A stretch of 64,000 nucleotides of DNA from Bombilactobacillus bombi (GTDB lineage: Bacteria; Bacillota; Bacilli; Lactobacillales; Lactobacillaceae). Shown piece by piece: positions 1 to 8,181 of this stretch. Both the position numbers and the translations under genes were made by a program. The stretch lies in NCBI RefSeq assembly GCF_964340835.1, contig NZ_OZ204251.1; one strand, given 5' to 3'. How positions within the stretch are numbered: position 1 is the stretch's first letter; the number at the start of each line of letters is the position of its first letter. The notes below the pieces were generated by a model, which was given only the letters and a program-made list of their open reading frames with translations, was not told the origin of the DNA and ran no database searches.

Positions 1-1046
1 CCTTCTTTGTAAGCCCAATGAGCAGCTACCCCATATTCAGCAATTTCATGCATTTTATAGGTGCGGATTTGCACTTCTAAAGGACGACCCTGCGGACCAA
101 TGACCGTTGTGTGTAAAGATTGGTAACCATTAACTTTAGGAACTGCAATATAATCTTTAAAACGTCCAGGCATGGGTTTCCACTTTGAGTGAATATTTCC
201 CAGCACACCATAACAATCTCTTACGGAATTAACCATAATTCGAATAGCTAGTAAATCATACAACTCTTCAAACCTTTTATGCTTCTCGACCATTTTTTTA
301 TAAATTGAATATATATGCTTAGCACGGCCACTAATTTCATAAGAAATATGCAGCTGATCAATATTATCTTTGACTTCTTTAATAGCACCTTGAATATATT
401 CTTCTCGCTGAGCACGTTTAGAATTCATTAAATGCACAATACGATAATATTGCTGTGGATTTAGATAACGCAAAGACAAATCTTCAAGTTCCCACTTAAT
501 TGTACTAATACCTAACCGGTCAGCCAATGGCGCATAAATTTCTAAAGTTTCATTAGCAATTCGCCGTTGTTTATCTGCACGTAAGTGATTTAATGTCCGC
601 ATATTATGTAGACGGTCGGCTAATTTAACCATAATTACCCGCATATCTTGCGCCGTTGCTAAAAGCATTTTTCGATGATTAGCAGCTAAAAGTTGTTGAT
701 GAGATTCATACTTGTATTTAGAAATTTTAGTTACGCCTTCAACAATATTGGCTACATCATTGCCAAATAATTCTCGAATATCTTCTGAAATAATATTAGT
801 ATCTTCAACCACATCATGTAAAAAGCCAGCTGAAATAGTATCCGGATCCATTTTTAAATTAGCTAAAATTGCTGCCACTTGAATGGGATGGATAATATAT
901 GGTTCTCCAGAAGCTCTTTTTTGATCACGATGGACGTAAGCCGCCATTTGATAGGCCTTTTTGATATAATCAATATGCCGTTCATTCATATAAGAGGCAC
1001 AAAGATCAAAAACTTCTTGTGCCGTATAAATTTTTTCTTTTGGCAT
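1..1046 (-). CDS. relA: RelA/SpoT-family (p)ppGpp synthetase/hydrolase, N-terminal part
   Basis: This is the first 348 codons of the bifunctional enzyme that makes and degrades the stringent-response alarmone (p)ppGpp. The gene runs off the left edge of the window, so its 3' part is not seen. The translated N-terminus carries the HD hydrolase domain (IIHPIQVA, then GFLHDVVEDT around residues 75-85). It is followed by the start of the synthetase domain, with the motifs FKDYIAVPK and NGYQSLHTT. The ATG at 1046 follows a GGTGGGAG ribosome site. The gene lies 50 bp downstream of the prmA-rsmE-membrane gene set in the same direction, the usual lactobacillus order. Identification is certain; only the C-terminal regulatory part is missing. 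Confidence 0.95.
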   Translation of the reverse strand, partial: MPKEKIYTAQEVFDLCASYMNERHIDYIKKAYQMAAYVHRDQKRASGEPYIIHPIQVAAILANLKMDPDTISAGFLHDVVEDTNIISEDIRELFGNDVANIVEGVTKISKYKYESHQQLLAANHRKMLLATAQDMRVIMVKLADRLHNMRTLNHLRADKQRRIANETLEIYAPLADRLGISTIKWELEDLSLRYLNPQQYYRIVHLMNSKRAQREEYIQGAIKEVKDNIDQLHISYEISGRAKHIYSIYKKMVEKHKRFEELYDLLAIRIMVNSVRDCYGVLGNIHSKWKPMPGRFKDYIAVPKVNGYQSLHTTVIGPQGRPLEVQIRTYKMHEIAEYGVAAHWAYKE

Positions 1047-1096
1047 CTCCCACCACCAACTTTCACAATATTATAAATTAAAATATTATAATCATT

Positions 1097-1438
1097 TTAA
1101 TATTTTTTGGTCAAAAGAAAAGCTAAATATTCAACTAGTATATATAAAAAGAAGAACAAATACGCATAAATACTGAGTGTATAATGAATCAATACTAAAA
1201 ATAAAAAAGCACCGGGAAAAATACCAAAAGTCCATTTAGGCTGATGAGATTTTTTTATCCATCTGCCCATAACAATGGAAACACTAATATTTATAATTAT
1301 AAATATTAGGCCAATTCGCCAAGATTTGCCTAGATGAAAGCTACTAGCAATCAATGGCAAAGTAACAGCAATTAATAATGCTAATAAAACAATTTTGCAG
1401 TAGGCAGAATGCCAAAATTTTAATATTTTTATTTTCAC
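1097..1438 (-). CDS. small integral membrane protein, unknown function
   Basis: This encodes a 113-residue protein with about four hydrophobic segments (roughly residues 13-32, 42-58, 70-90 and 92-110) joined by short basic loops, so it is very probably an integral membrane protein. I do not recognise a family with confidence. Its ATG overlaps the end of rsmE by 4 bases, which implies translational coupling, and relA follows 50 bp downstream. It therefore sits inside the prmA-rsmE-relA cluster. No catalytic or binding motif is visible, and no function is proposed. Confidence 0.75.
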   Translation of the reverse strand: MKIKILKFWHSAYCKIVLLALLIAVTLPLIASSFHLGKSWRIGLIFIIINISVSIVMGRWIKKSHQPKWTFGIFPGAFLFLVLIHYTLSIYAYLFFFLYILVEYLAFLLTKKY

Positions 1439-2196
1439 TTTGAAAGATCCTTATCTAATTCAATTTGATATGACAATGCACTTAAAAAATATAAAGGTGC
1501 TGTCTCTGCACGTAAAATTCTTGGCCCTAAACCACATGGATTATAATCATTTTGCCTCAATTGCGCGATTTCTTCAACCGTAAACCCGCCTTCAGGACCA
1601 AATAGACAAAAAATTGACTGTTGTGGATTAATAGTGTGCAAAGCAGCGGCTAAGTTGCTGCTTTCATTTTGTTTAGCTGCTTCTTCATAAGCCACCAAGC
1701 AAAAATCTGCACTTTTAGCAGCTATTAGCTGCTCTAAGGTAGCAAAATAATGTACTTGAGGCACCAACAGTCGATGCGCTTGTTGCGCTGCATTCAGCGC
1801 AATTTGATTAAGTCGAGTTAATTTTTTAGAAACCACCGTATCTGACCATTTCATAATTGAATATTGTGATTTAAAAAAAATAATTTCATGGGCTCCTAAT
1901 TCAGTAGCTTTTTGAGTAATCCAATCAACTTTATCCTTTTTAGATAAGGCACAAGCAATTATTGCCTTTACAGGCAACTCACTATAGGCGCGAGGCTGTG
2001 CTGTCAATGATACTTGAAAATCCCTAGCATTAATGGCAGTAATTTGTGCTTTAAAAGTATTTTGAACTGCATCAACCACCCAAAATTGATCATTAATTTG
2101 TAAGCGCAACACCTTAATTAAATGCTGAAAATAATCATCAGCTAGTGTTAAAGATTGGTTTGCATCTAATGTTTGATTAAGAAAAATTTGTTGCAT
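1435..2196 (-). CDS. rsmE: 16S rRNA (uracil1498-N3)-methyltransferase RsmE
   Basis: RsmE methylates N3 of U1498 of 16S rRNA using S-adenosylmethionine. The 253-residue product has the RsmE/SPOUT layout: an N-terminal PUA-like part and a C-terminal trefoil-knot methylase. The methylase part shows FCLFGPEGGFT (SAM-binding loop), LGPRILRAET and the closing ALSYQ. An upstream in-frame extension exists, but the start chosen at 2196 has an AGGAG site. It also shares a TAATG overlap with the prmA stop codon, so the two rRNA/ribosomal-protein methylases are translated as a coupled pair. Length and motifs are typical. Confidence 0.95.
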   Translation of the reverse strand: MQQIFLNQTLDANQSLTLADDYFQHLIKVLRLQINDQFWVVDAVQNTFKAQITAINARDFQVSLTAQPRAYSELPVKAIIACALSKKDKVDWITQKATELGAHEIIFFKSQYSIMKWSDTVVSKKLTRLNQIALNAAQQAHRLLVPQVHYFATLEQLIAAKSADFCLVAYEEAAKQNESSNLAAALHTINPQQSIFCLFGPEGGFTVEEIAQLRQNDYNPCGLGPRILRAETAPLYFLSALSYQIELDKDLSK

Positions 2197-3056
2197 TATC
2201 TGCGCTCCTTTCGAGCAATTATACAGCCCCATCCTTGTGCTGCACTAGTTTTAATGATGGCAAGGTGTTCTTGTTTTAAAAGCTGAGTAATATTTGCAAT
2301 TTTAGTTTCCAAAATACCTGAAATAATCACATGCCCATTCGCTTTTAAATGCGGTGCTAATTGTGGAATTAAAGCTCTAATGGGTTCTTCTAACATATTA
2401 GCTGTAATAATCTCAGCGCTGTTAGTTATATTATCTAGTAACGAATTAACCGCCACTTGAAACTTTTCTTGGGGGCAATTCAAATTAAAATTTTTCTGGG
2501 CTACCACAATGGCTTCATCCGAAATATCATAGCCATAAAGGGTTTTAACGCCTAATTTAGCGGCTGCAATTGCCAAAATACCAGTTCCTGTACCTACATC
2601 AATTAAAGATTCTTGGTGATTGACAACTTCTTCTAGCGCTTGTAAGCAAAGCTTAGTAGTCGCATGTTCACCACTACCAAAAGATTCCTGGGGATCCATG
2701 AGAATATCATAAGGACTTTGGACTAAGTCTTTTTGCCAACTAGGAATAATAGACATAAAATGTGAAATACGAACAGGTTGATAATATGGCGCCCAATTTT
2801 GTCCCCAATGCATATTCACATTGGCGATAATTTGTAATTGATATGCCGAATCTTTTAAACCTAATTGGTTTAAGGTGATTTGTAATTGGTGACACCAATC
2901 TTTTGTTAACTGCTCACTAGGTAAATAAATTGCTAATCCACGATCATGGTTAAGATTTTCAATGCCCGTAATTTGTTGGATAATTAAGGCATTAGTCACT
3001 AATTCAAAATTTTCAGGATTAGTTAATATTTGTAGTTGACTCCAATTTTTTTCCAT
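2196..3056 (-). CDS. prmA: ribosomal protein L11 methyltransferase PrmA
   Basis: PrmA trimethylates ribosomal protein L11 with S-adenosylmethionine. The 286-residue sequence has the family substrate motif FGSGEH (126-131), the Rossmann SAM-binding loop DVGTGTG (153-159) and the late TANMLEEP motif near 219. It is somewhat shorter than the usual ~310 residues, with the difference in the N-terminal substrate-recognition part. It is the first methylase of the rsmE-containing operon, and its stop overlaps the rsmE start (TAATG). The ATG at 3056 is preceded by a GGGGC-type site. A small orphan gene ends 12 bases upstream. Confidence 0.94.
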   Translation of the reverse strand: MEKNWSQLQILTNPENFELVTNALIIQQITGIENLNHDRGLAIYLPSEQLTKDWCHQLQITLNQLGLKDSAYQLQIIANVNMHWGQNWAPYYQPVRISHFMSIIPSWQKDLVQSPYDILMDPQESFGSGEHATTKLCLQALEEVVNHQESLIDVGTGTGILAIAAAKLGVKTLYGYDISDEAIVVAQKNFNLNCPQEKFQVAVNSLLDNITNSAEIITANMLEEPIRALIPQLAPHLKANGHVIISGILETKIANITQLLKQEHLAIIKTSAAQGWGCIIARKERR

Positions 3057-3068
3057 GGTTGCCCCTTA

Positions 3069-3263
3069 TTAAGATTTATTTTCAGAAGAATGATCCTCTT
3101 TTTTGGCTTTTTGTGTATTTGAAGATGGATATACTTTAACTAATTTTCTAAATTGCTTTTGTGCTTTAGCCATTTGGCGGCTGTCTCGTCGCAGTTGAGC
3201 CGTAATCTTTTCAAAATCGTGTTGATTTAAATCCAGTCGATCTTTTTTATGAAATCCAAACAT
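3069..3263 (-). CDS. small basic protein, unknown function
   Basis: This 64-residue, strongly basic and hydrophilic protein (KKDR, RRDSR, KAQKQFRK) has no hydrophobic segment and a low-complexity charged tail. The ATG at 3263 follows AGGAAAG at good spacing, so it is likely translated. It lies 12 bp upstream of prmA in the same direction, probably the first gene of that operon, and is divergent from the ybaK-like gene. I do not recognise the family. Confidence 0.65.
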   Translation of the reverse strand: MFGFHKKDRLDLNQHDFEKITAQLRRDSRQMAKAQKQFRKLVKVYPSSNTQKAKKEDHSSENKS

Positions 3264-3347
3264 GATCTTTCCTCTTCACATAATTCAGTTTTTATTTATT
3301 ATATTATAATGTTAGTGGGTAAAATAATAAATCAAAACGAGGTTATT

Positions 3348-3854
3348 ATGAGCAAAAAAAAACAGCATTACCAAAAAACTTTAGTTGAAAAAATTCTTGA
3401 TAAAAATAACATTCAATACCAACCTTTAAATTTTATTACCGAAAAACAAGGTGACGTAGAACAAATTGTTCCTAACCAAGCACCACCAAAAGTAAAAATT
3501 TATAAAACTTTAGTTTTAACTGGCAATAAAACGGGACCATTAGTTGGAGTTATTCCACTCAATATGCATATTAGCTATAAGATGTTCGCCCAATTATCTA
3601 ATAATAAAAAAGTTGGCATGGTTCCTTTAAAAGATTTAAAGAAAACTTCTGGCTTTGAACATGGAGCCAATAGTCCTATTGGTATTCGGGAACAGCATAA
3701 TTATCCGATTTACTTTGATAATCAGGCTCTGCTGGACCAAGAAATTGCGGTATCAGCCGGAAAAATTGGTCGTTCAGTTGTCGTTAACGCTAAAGAAATT
3801 GCTCAATTAGTCGATGGTAAATTTGGAGATTTTGCCATTAATCAACCCGAATAA
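3348..3854 (+). CDS. ybaK: Cys-tRNA(Pro)/Cys-tRNA(Cys) deacylase, YbaK/EbsC family
   Basis: YbaK-type proteins hydrolyse mischarged Cys-tRNA(Pro) in trans, correcting a prolyl-tRNA synthetase error. The 168-residue product shows the family core: KIYKTLVLTG, then the Lys-containing KKVGMVPLKDLKKTSGFEHGA region and the closing SAGKIGRSVVV. An in-frame upstream extension lacks a ribosome site, while ATG 3348 follows CGAGG. It is a single-gene unit divergent from prmA and closed by a terminator. The proS gene in the same window carries its own editing insertion domain, so this would be an additional editing factor. Confidence 0.88.
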   Translation: MSKKKQHYQKTLVEKILDKNNIQYQPLNFITEKQGDVEQIVPNQAPPKVKIYKTLVLTGNKTGPLVGVIPLNMHISYKMFAQLSNNKKVGMVPLKDLKKTSGFEHGANSPIGIREQHNYPIYFDNQALLDQEIAVSAGKIGRSVVVNAKEIAQLVDGKFGDFAINQPE

Positions 3855-3857
3855 AAA

Positions 3858-3885
3858 GACCGCGAATCAAATCGCGGCCTTTTTT
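3858..3885 (+). terminator. rho-independent terminator of the ybaK-like gene
   Basis: Arms GACCGCGA and TCGCGGCC (one mismatch) enclose a 6-base loop and run directly into T6. It starts 4 bases after the stop codon. Confidence 0.88.
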
Positions 3886-4003
3886 GCCCCTGCCAAGGAA
3901 CTATATTATACACCTAGATGCCTTTTTAGTAATCAACAAATATGTAAAACGCAATATCAATGCATAATTTGCAATTACTAAAATTATCTGACAGGACTAA
4001 TTA

Positions 4004-4237
4004 TTAATATTCATAAAATAAATACATAATACTCTTTTTAAATTTATGGGCAATAATTAACATTTCATAATCATGAAATGGGGCTTTACCTTTTTCTTTT
4101 TGTTCATATTGCCGCCGATTTTTTAAACCAATTAATGATGCCATTTCACTTGTGCTATATTCGTGAGCTAAACGCTCTTGGCGCACATGGGTTTTTGGTT
4201 GTAATAATTCCTCTTTTAATTCTTTTTTATCAGCCAA
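4004..4237 (-). CDS. Cro-like helix-turn-helix regulator
   Basis: This small DNA-binding protein has an XRE/Cro-type helix-turn-helix in its second half (SEMASLIGLKNRRQYEQKEKG), close to the Cro-like regulators that face repressors in temperate-phage switches. The longest frame starts with GTG at 4246, but that GTG lies inside the AAGAGGTGAT ribosome site. TTG at 4237, six bases downstream of it, is the better start and gives about 77 residues. It faces the repressor gene at 4396 across a 158-bp region with repeated operator-like sites. No integrase or structural gene is near, so it is either a relic of a phage switch or a domesticated pair. Confidence 0.8.
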   Translation of the reverse strand: MADKKELKEELLQPKTHVRQERLAHEYSTSEMASLIGLKNRRQYEQKEKGKAPFHDYEMLIIAHKFKKSIMYLFYEY

Positions 4238-4273
4238 TTTTATCACCTCTTCTTTCCATCTTTAATATCTCAT

Positions 4274-4333
4274 ATAGTGATAGAAAATGTCAATAGTGAA
4301 AAATAAATTTGTAGTTTTTTGCTATTTGTGATA
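4274..4333. promoter_or_regulatory. operator-like repeats between divergent Cro-like and repressor genes
   Basis: The heptamer ATAGTGA occurs at 4274-4280 and again at 4293-4299 (19 bp apart, about two helical turns). A related TTTGTGATA lies at 4325-4333. They sit where the two divergent promoters must overlap, as expected for binding sites of the facing regulators. Binding is inferred. Confidence 0.5.
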
Positions 4334-4395
4334 TCTTTTTCTCGTAAAGCCAATAAAAGAGATAAAAATATCCAATGAAAAAAGGAAGTGACAAG

Positions 4396-5049
4396 ATGGG
4401 AGAAAACACCTTGGGGCCCATCATTAAAGAGATTCGAAAAGAAAAAAATCTCACTCAAACTGAATTAGGAAAGTTGACGGGTTATAGTCAAAATACAGTA
4501 TCAAATCATGAAAATCAGAAACGTGCACTGAGTGAAAAAGGAATATCCAAATACGCTGCTGCCTTAGGGACAACACCTCAAGAATTATTCATGCGTTCAC
4601 AACCGAATAATCAGCCCCATATTAGCGTTTCTTATTATACCTATTATGATTTATCTGACAATTACCCTAAAGATGTTGATCATCTTACCCAATCTAATGT
4701 GCGCCATATCGCATTATCAAGTGATTTCTTAGGTAAATATGCCGGCGATAAAAATATTTTTATTACCCGTGTTAACTCTGAGACCATGAATAAAATTATT
4801 CCAAAAAAATCATTAATTGCAGTTAAAAAAATTAAAAATTGGCATGAATTAGCTAACGGCGATATTATTATTTTTCAAAATGATAATGGATTTGGGATTA
4901 GAAACTATTATTATGATTCAAAAACACAAATAATTTCATTTCGGCCTAATTCATTTAATAACCTTATTGATGAACTAAATTACCGCATAAAGCAAACACA
5001 AAACATTAAAATTTTGAGCAAAGTGCTTACTTATACAGTTAATCTATAA
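4396..5049 (+). CDS. XRE-family repressor with a degenerate S24 (LexA/CI-type) domain
   Basis: This 217-residue regulator has an N-terminal XRE helix-turn-helix (residues 7-60, KNLTQTELGKLTGYSQNTVS) and a C-terminal S24 peptidase-like fold (about 110-215). Start 4396 has an AAGGAAGTG ribosome site; an in-frame ATG at 4375 lacks one. In active S24 repressors a Ser (G-D-S-M) and a Lys form the self-cleavage dyad. Here the aligned positions read S-E-T-M (Thr130) and G-I-R-N (Arg169), and no Ala-Gly or Cys-Gly cleavage site is apparent. It is therefore probably a non-cleavable repressor that keeps only dimerisation. It is divergent from the Cro-like gene. Confidence 0.85.
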   Translation: MGENTLGPIIKEIRKEKNLTQTELGKLTGYSQNTVSNHENQKRALSEKGISKYAAALGTTPQELFMRSQPNNQPHISVSYYTYYDLSDNYPKDVDHLTQSNVRHIALSSDFLGKYAGDKNIFITRVNSETMNKIIPKKSLIAVKKIKNWHELANGDIIIFQNDNGFGIRNYYYDSKTQIISFRPNSFNNLIDELNYRIKQTQNIKILSKVLTYTVNL

Positions 5050-5050
5050 A

Positions 5051-5093
5051 AAAATCCTTTGAGTTGTCCTTACAGGACGTTCAAAGGATTTTT
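5051..5093. terminator. bidirectional terminator between convergent genes
   Basis: A long imperfect hairpin has outer arms AAAATCCTTTGA and TTCAAAGGATTTT and an inner GTCC/GGAC stem. A- and T-runs flank both sides, so it can end the repressor gene on plus and the dipeptidase gene on minus. Confidence 0.85.
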
Positions 5094-5094
5094 A

Positions 5095-6498
5095 TTAATC
5101 AAAAATAGTGAATTTTAACTGCATCCGTTCGGAACCGGATTTTACCATATTCCCTAATAATTCCCAACTATTTTTAATATAAATATCAGATAACTTTTGA
5201 TTAGCTTTTGTTAATAATTGTTCAGCCTCTTTTGAGTGCTCAATTTGCACATCAGTATCTAAAATCACTGCTCGTAATTCTGCTAAAGTTTTTTGCTCAA
5301 ATTGGGCATGATACTCGCTATACAAAGAATAATTGGTATCACCTAAAACTCCCATGGTGCGACTGAGCCAATAAGCACTGTTAGGATTGTAAGTAGCATT
5401 CGCATCCCGAAAAGCTGCTGGTGTATCTGTTATATTAGTATAAAACGGAACAAAGGTATTAAAAGTATTCGGACCAAAACCCAACCATTGGATACCAGCC
5501 ACCACTTCCGGCACATTGTTACGAATTTGTAAAATATGACTTTCTTCATTCCGATTAATTCCAATTGGACGAAAGAGCGTTTTTTGTTCAGCGCTTCCGG
5601 TTCCATAACGGTCATAAGGAGTATTTTCATAATGAGAACTCATTGCCCACTTTAACTCTTCAATGCTAATTTTACGATTGGCATGACAGATGAAAGGCAA
5701 ATTTTGATCGAGCGGATTTTGTTCTATCTCTGGTGTAAAGAACTTTTGTACATACCATGCCCGCGGATTATTATAGTGAGTGTCTTTAATTGTTGAAGAA
5801 CCAAAAATATGTCTTAAATTAACAGTCTGTCCTTCAGGATTTAGATTATAATCATCAATAAACTGCGGTAAATCTGTCGAATAACGGACATCTGGACTAT
5901 CAAAATCAAATTCAGCAATATTCAACCGATTAGGAGCAACAACATAAGCATCTTCAGGAATTTTAATGGCAGCCCAATGATGTCCACCTAAAGTTTCTAA
6001 ATACCAAACTTCATCATGATCAGCAAAGGCCATGCCGTTAGATTCATAAGTGCCATATTGTTCTAGTAATTGCCCTACCCGCTGGACACCATCTTGTGCG
6101 GAATGAATGTAAGGTAAAACAATGGTTAATAAATCTTCTTCACCTAATCCGTCCTTTACTAATGGATCAGCTGCTAAAACACGAGCATTAGTGGTGATTG
6201 TTTCTGTTGCTGTCATTGCCACATTATCACTATTAATACCAGAACCACCCCAAATGCCATGTGAACGATCTGCATCAGGTGTTGCAGTATATCGTAGTGG
6301 ATTATCTGGCAAATCAATATTTAACTTAGATAACTTGGCTTGGTAATGTTGGGGCTGATCTTTTGGTTCTACTACAATAAATTGTTGTGGTTCGGGCTTA
6401 TCGGCATGATCTTCAGTCCGTGCAATCATCGTCGAACCATCAATTGTCGCCTTTTTACCGACCAAAATTGTCGTACAAGATGAAGCAATTTGACTCAT
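5095..6498 (-). CDS. pepD: C69-family dipeptidase (PepD type)
   Basis: Family C69 dipeptidases are intracellular N-terminal-nucleophile hydrolases of broad dipeptide specificity, common in lactic acid bacteria. The 467-residue protein begins MSQIASSCTTILVGKKAT. Cys8 is the conserved catalytic residue, normally exposed after removal of the preceding residues. Further family motifs are DGSTMIARTEDH, the GIWGGSGIN segment and TYESNGMAFAD. The ATG at 6498 follows AAGGAGG. It is a one-gene unit ended by a bidirectional terminator, and a 28-bp perfect palindrome lies about 46 bp upstream of the start. Confidence 0.93.
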   Translation of the reverse strand: MSQIASSCTTILVGKKATIDGSTMIARTEDHADKPEPQQFIVVEPKDQPQHYQAKLSKLNIDLPDNPLRYTATPDADRSHGIWGGSGINSDNVAMTATETITTNARVLAADPLVKDGLGEEDLLTIVLPYIHSAQDGVQRVGQLLEQYGTYESNGMAFADHDEVWYLETLGGHHWAAIKIPEDAYVVAPNRLNIAEFDFDSPDVRYSTDLPQFIDDYNLNPEGQTVNLRHIFGSSTIKDTHYNNPRAWYVQKFFTPEIEQNPLDQNLPFICHANRKISIEELKWAMSSHYENTPYDRYGTGSAEQKTLFRPIGINRNEESHILQIRNNVPEVVAGIQWLGFGPNTFNTFVPFYTNITDTPAAFRDANATYNPNSAYWLSRTMGVLGDTNYSLYSEYHAQFEQKTLAELRAVILDTDVQIEHSKEAEQLLTKANQKLSDIYIKNSWELLGNMVKSGSERMQLKFTIFD

Positions 6499-6543
6499 CT
6501 TAAAGTCCTCCTTAAATTTTTACTTTTAGTGAATAAAGATTGT

Positions 6544-6571
6544 TAATAAATACTAGATCTAGTATTTATTA
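6544..6571. promoter_or_regulatory. 28-bp perfect palindrome upstream of the dipeptidase gene
   Basis: A perfect 28-base palindrome is centred on AGATCT, with arms reading TAATAAATACTAGA outward-in. It lies 46-73 bp before the pepD start codon. This is the position expected for an operator overlapping the promoter. The binding protein is unknown. Confidence 0.6.
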
Positions 6572-6664
6572 CTTTAACTTTCACAATACTATAATTTTTA
6601 AGGTTTGTAAAACGCAAACTCTTGTTATATCAGGTTTGTAATGTTATAAAAAGTAAAATAATTA

Positions 6665-6964
6665 TTACCTATTTTTAAAATCTTTGGCTTTCATACTATC
6701 TAGCTCTCTTTGTTGTATATGCTTCTTTTTATGCCATACATCTTGCCAAATTTCTGCCAAAACCGACATCCCGACAATCCAAACAACCAACAAACCTAGA
6801 AATTGTGATAAACCTTTAGTAAAAAATAAATATCCGATAAAAATGCTCCATATTATTAGAGGAACAGCACCATACCATTTAGAAAATCTAACTAGTGCTT
6901 TTTCAATTAAATAAATTACAGCAACAAATAACATACCAACTAAAATCTTTATTAAGATGTCCAT
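6665..6964 (-). CDS. membrane protein paired with a DUF2089-like regulator
   Basis: This 99-residue protein has about three hydrophobic segments (residues 5-22, 30-50 and 55-72) and a charged C-terminal tail (HKKKHIQQRELDSMKAKDF). Its ATG overlaps the stop of the upstream HTH gene in TAATG, so the two are translationally coupled. A soluble HTH protein coupled to a small membrane protein suggests a membrane-linked sensor or anti-regulator. That is inference from arrangement; no family is recognised for the membrane partner. Confidence 0.75.
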   Translation of the reverse strand: MDILIKILVGMLFVAVIYLIEKALVRFSKWYGAVPLIIWSIFIGYLFFTKGLSQFLGLLVVWIVGMSVLAEIWQDVWHKKKHIQQRELDSMKAKDFKNR

Positions 6965-7239
6965 TATCTATCTGTCTCCTTATACAATTCAATAATTTCT
7001 TTAGCTAAATCAAATGATAATTTTTTATCTACAACCAACTGCATAATACGTGCTTCAAAGTTGCTACTTTTATTATTTTCAATGAGCTTAATTTTTTCAA
7101 TAAGGCGATCTAAACGCAGACGAACGGTTGGATAACTAACTTGATAAAAAGATGCTAATTTCTTTAGTGATCCTGATTTCAAAACTAATTGATGAATAAA
7201 CTCTTGCTCATCAGGTGTTAGTAATAAAAACCAATCCAA
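6964..7239 (-). CDS. DUF2089-like helix-turn-helix protein
   Basis: This 91-residue protein contains a sigma-region-4-like helix-turn-helix (residues 10-50, EFIHQLVLKSGSLKKLASFYQVSYPTVR in outline) followed by a conserved helical tail with many charged residues. This layout matches the DUF2089 regulators found with small membrane proteins in lactobacilli. The start is TTG at 7239, preceded by GGGAGGTGG. It is coupled to the membrane gene downstream by a TAATG overlap. Direct repeats upstream could be its own binding sites. Confidence 0.8.
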   Translation of the reverse strand: MDWFLLLTPDEQEFIHQLVLKSGSLKKLASFYQVSYPTVRLRLDRLIEKIKLIENNKSSNFEARIMQLVVDKKLSFDLAKEIIELYKETDR

Positions 7240-7290
7240 AACACCACCTCCCTACTTAATTTTAGCAATTATAACATAAGTTTTTATTTT

Positions 7291-7320
7291 AATAAAGTTA
7301 ATATTAATTAAATAAAGTTA
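7291..7320. promoter_or_regulatory. direct repeat AATAAAGTTA upstream of the DUF2089-like gene
   Basis: AATAAAGTTA occurs twice, exactly 20 bp apart (about two helical turns), 52-81 bp upstream of the TTG start. Same-face spacing is typical of operator repeats; autoregulation by the downstream HTH protein is inferred. Confidence 0.4.
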
Positions 7321-7500
7321 AAGGTGATGTTTAATTAAATATTTTTTGTCATTATTTTGGTCAACTATTTCACGTCGTGACAATCAGCAAAAAAGAAAAG
7401 GAATTTTAATATGTAACTATTCAAAAAGGACTAGCATAAATGAAATGTAACAAAAAATTCAAACACTTTAAAACTTCTTAAGTTTCATAAGCAAACTACT

Positions 7501-7546
7501 AAAAAAGCAAAAACCATTTTCTTATTATTTTGGTTTTTGCTTTTTG
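7501..7546 (-). terminator. terminator downstream of the PTS operon
   Basis: Arms AAAAGCAAAAACCA and TGGTTTTTGCTTTT enclose a loop of about 14 bases. A run of T on the minus strand follows. It is roughly 145 bases past the IIA stop codon. Confidence 0.75.
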
Positions 7547-7689
7547 ATTTTTAATTTACTCTTTACGTATTTTAAACAAACTAGCCTAATATTTGTTATA
7601 AATCCGAATACTACTTATTTTGATATTTGATAGACAATCAGTTTTAAAGAAATTATTCGAGTATTATATTACCAAGTATTGTCTAATAA

Positions 7690-8181
7690 TTATGATTTTA
7701 TTGTTACTTCAGCTGCCACATCACCATTTGTTTTATTACCAACATTTGTTGTTAGTTTACTAATAACTTCTGCAGTATTCGTAATAACAACCATAATTGT
7801 TGGATCTTTGCCAGCAGACTCAATAGCTTCAATATTCATTTGACCAAGAAGTTGACCAGCTTGAACTTCTTCGCCAACATTAACATTAATCTTAAAAGGA
7901 ACTCCCTTTAATTCAACCGTATCGATACCCATGTGTAGTAAAATTTCTAAACCACTGCTTGAAGTTAGTCCCAAACCATGTTTAGTATCGGCAACCATCG
8001 TTATTTTACCTGCCGTAGGTGCATAAATTTCACCAGCAGTAGGATGCACACCAAAACCTTCACCCATCATTTTTTGTGAAAACACAGGATCTGATACTTC
8101 ACTTAATTCAATAACTTCACCTGCTGCCACAACTTGTAGTGGTTCAGTAATATTATTATCTTTATGAAAAAATTTAAACAT
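7690..8181 (-). CDS. PTS glucose-family IIA component
   Basis: This is the cytoplasmic IIA protein of the glucose/maltose PTS family. It takes phosphate from HPr-His-P and passes it to the IIB domain. The 163-residue sequence shows the family fold and both active-site histidines: His68 in TKHGLGL and the phosphorylated His83 in LLHMGIDTVELKG. The ATG at 8181 has a GGAGGC ribosome site and overlaps the end of the phosphatase gene by 8 bases, so all three operon genes are coupled. IIA is a separate protein here, not fused to IICB. Confidence 0.94.
   Translation of the reverse strand: MFKFFHKDNNITEPLQVVAAGEVIELSEVSDPVFSQKMMGEGFGVHPTAGEIYAPTAGKITMVADTKHGLGLTSSSGLEILLHMGIDTVELKGVPFKINVNVGEEVQAGQLLGQMNIEAIESAGKDPTIMVVITNTAEVISKLTTNVGNKTNGDVAAEVTIKS

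Larger units (their letters stand above)
7240..7689. other. 450-bp intergenic region between the DUF2089 gene and the PTS operon
   Basis: No coding sequence is seen. It holds the promoter of the DUF2089-like gene with a 10-bp direct repeat (7291-7300, 7311-7320), an 11-bp palindrome TCACGTCGTGA at 7370-7380, and the PTS-operon terminator (7501-7546). About 140 bases of AT-rich DNA between that terminator and the PTS IIA stop show nothing recognisable. Confidence 0.7.

Noticed and set aside
7370..7380. 11-bp palindrome TCACGTCGTGA as an operator
   Set aside because: It lies more than 110 bp from the nearest start, has no second copy and no promoter context, so it is mentioned only in the gap description.
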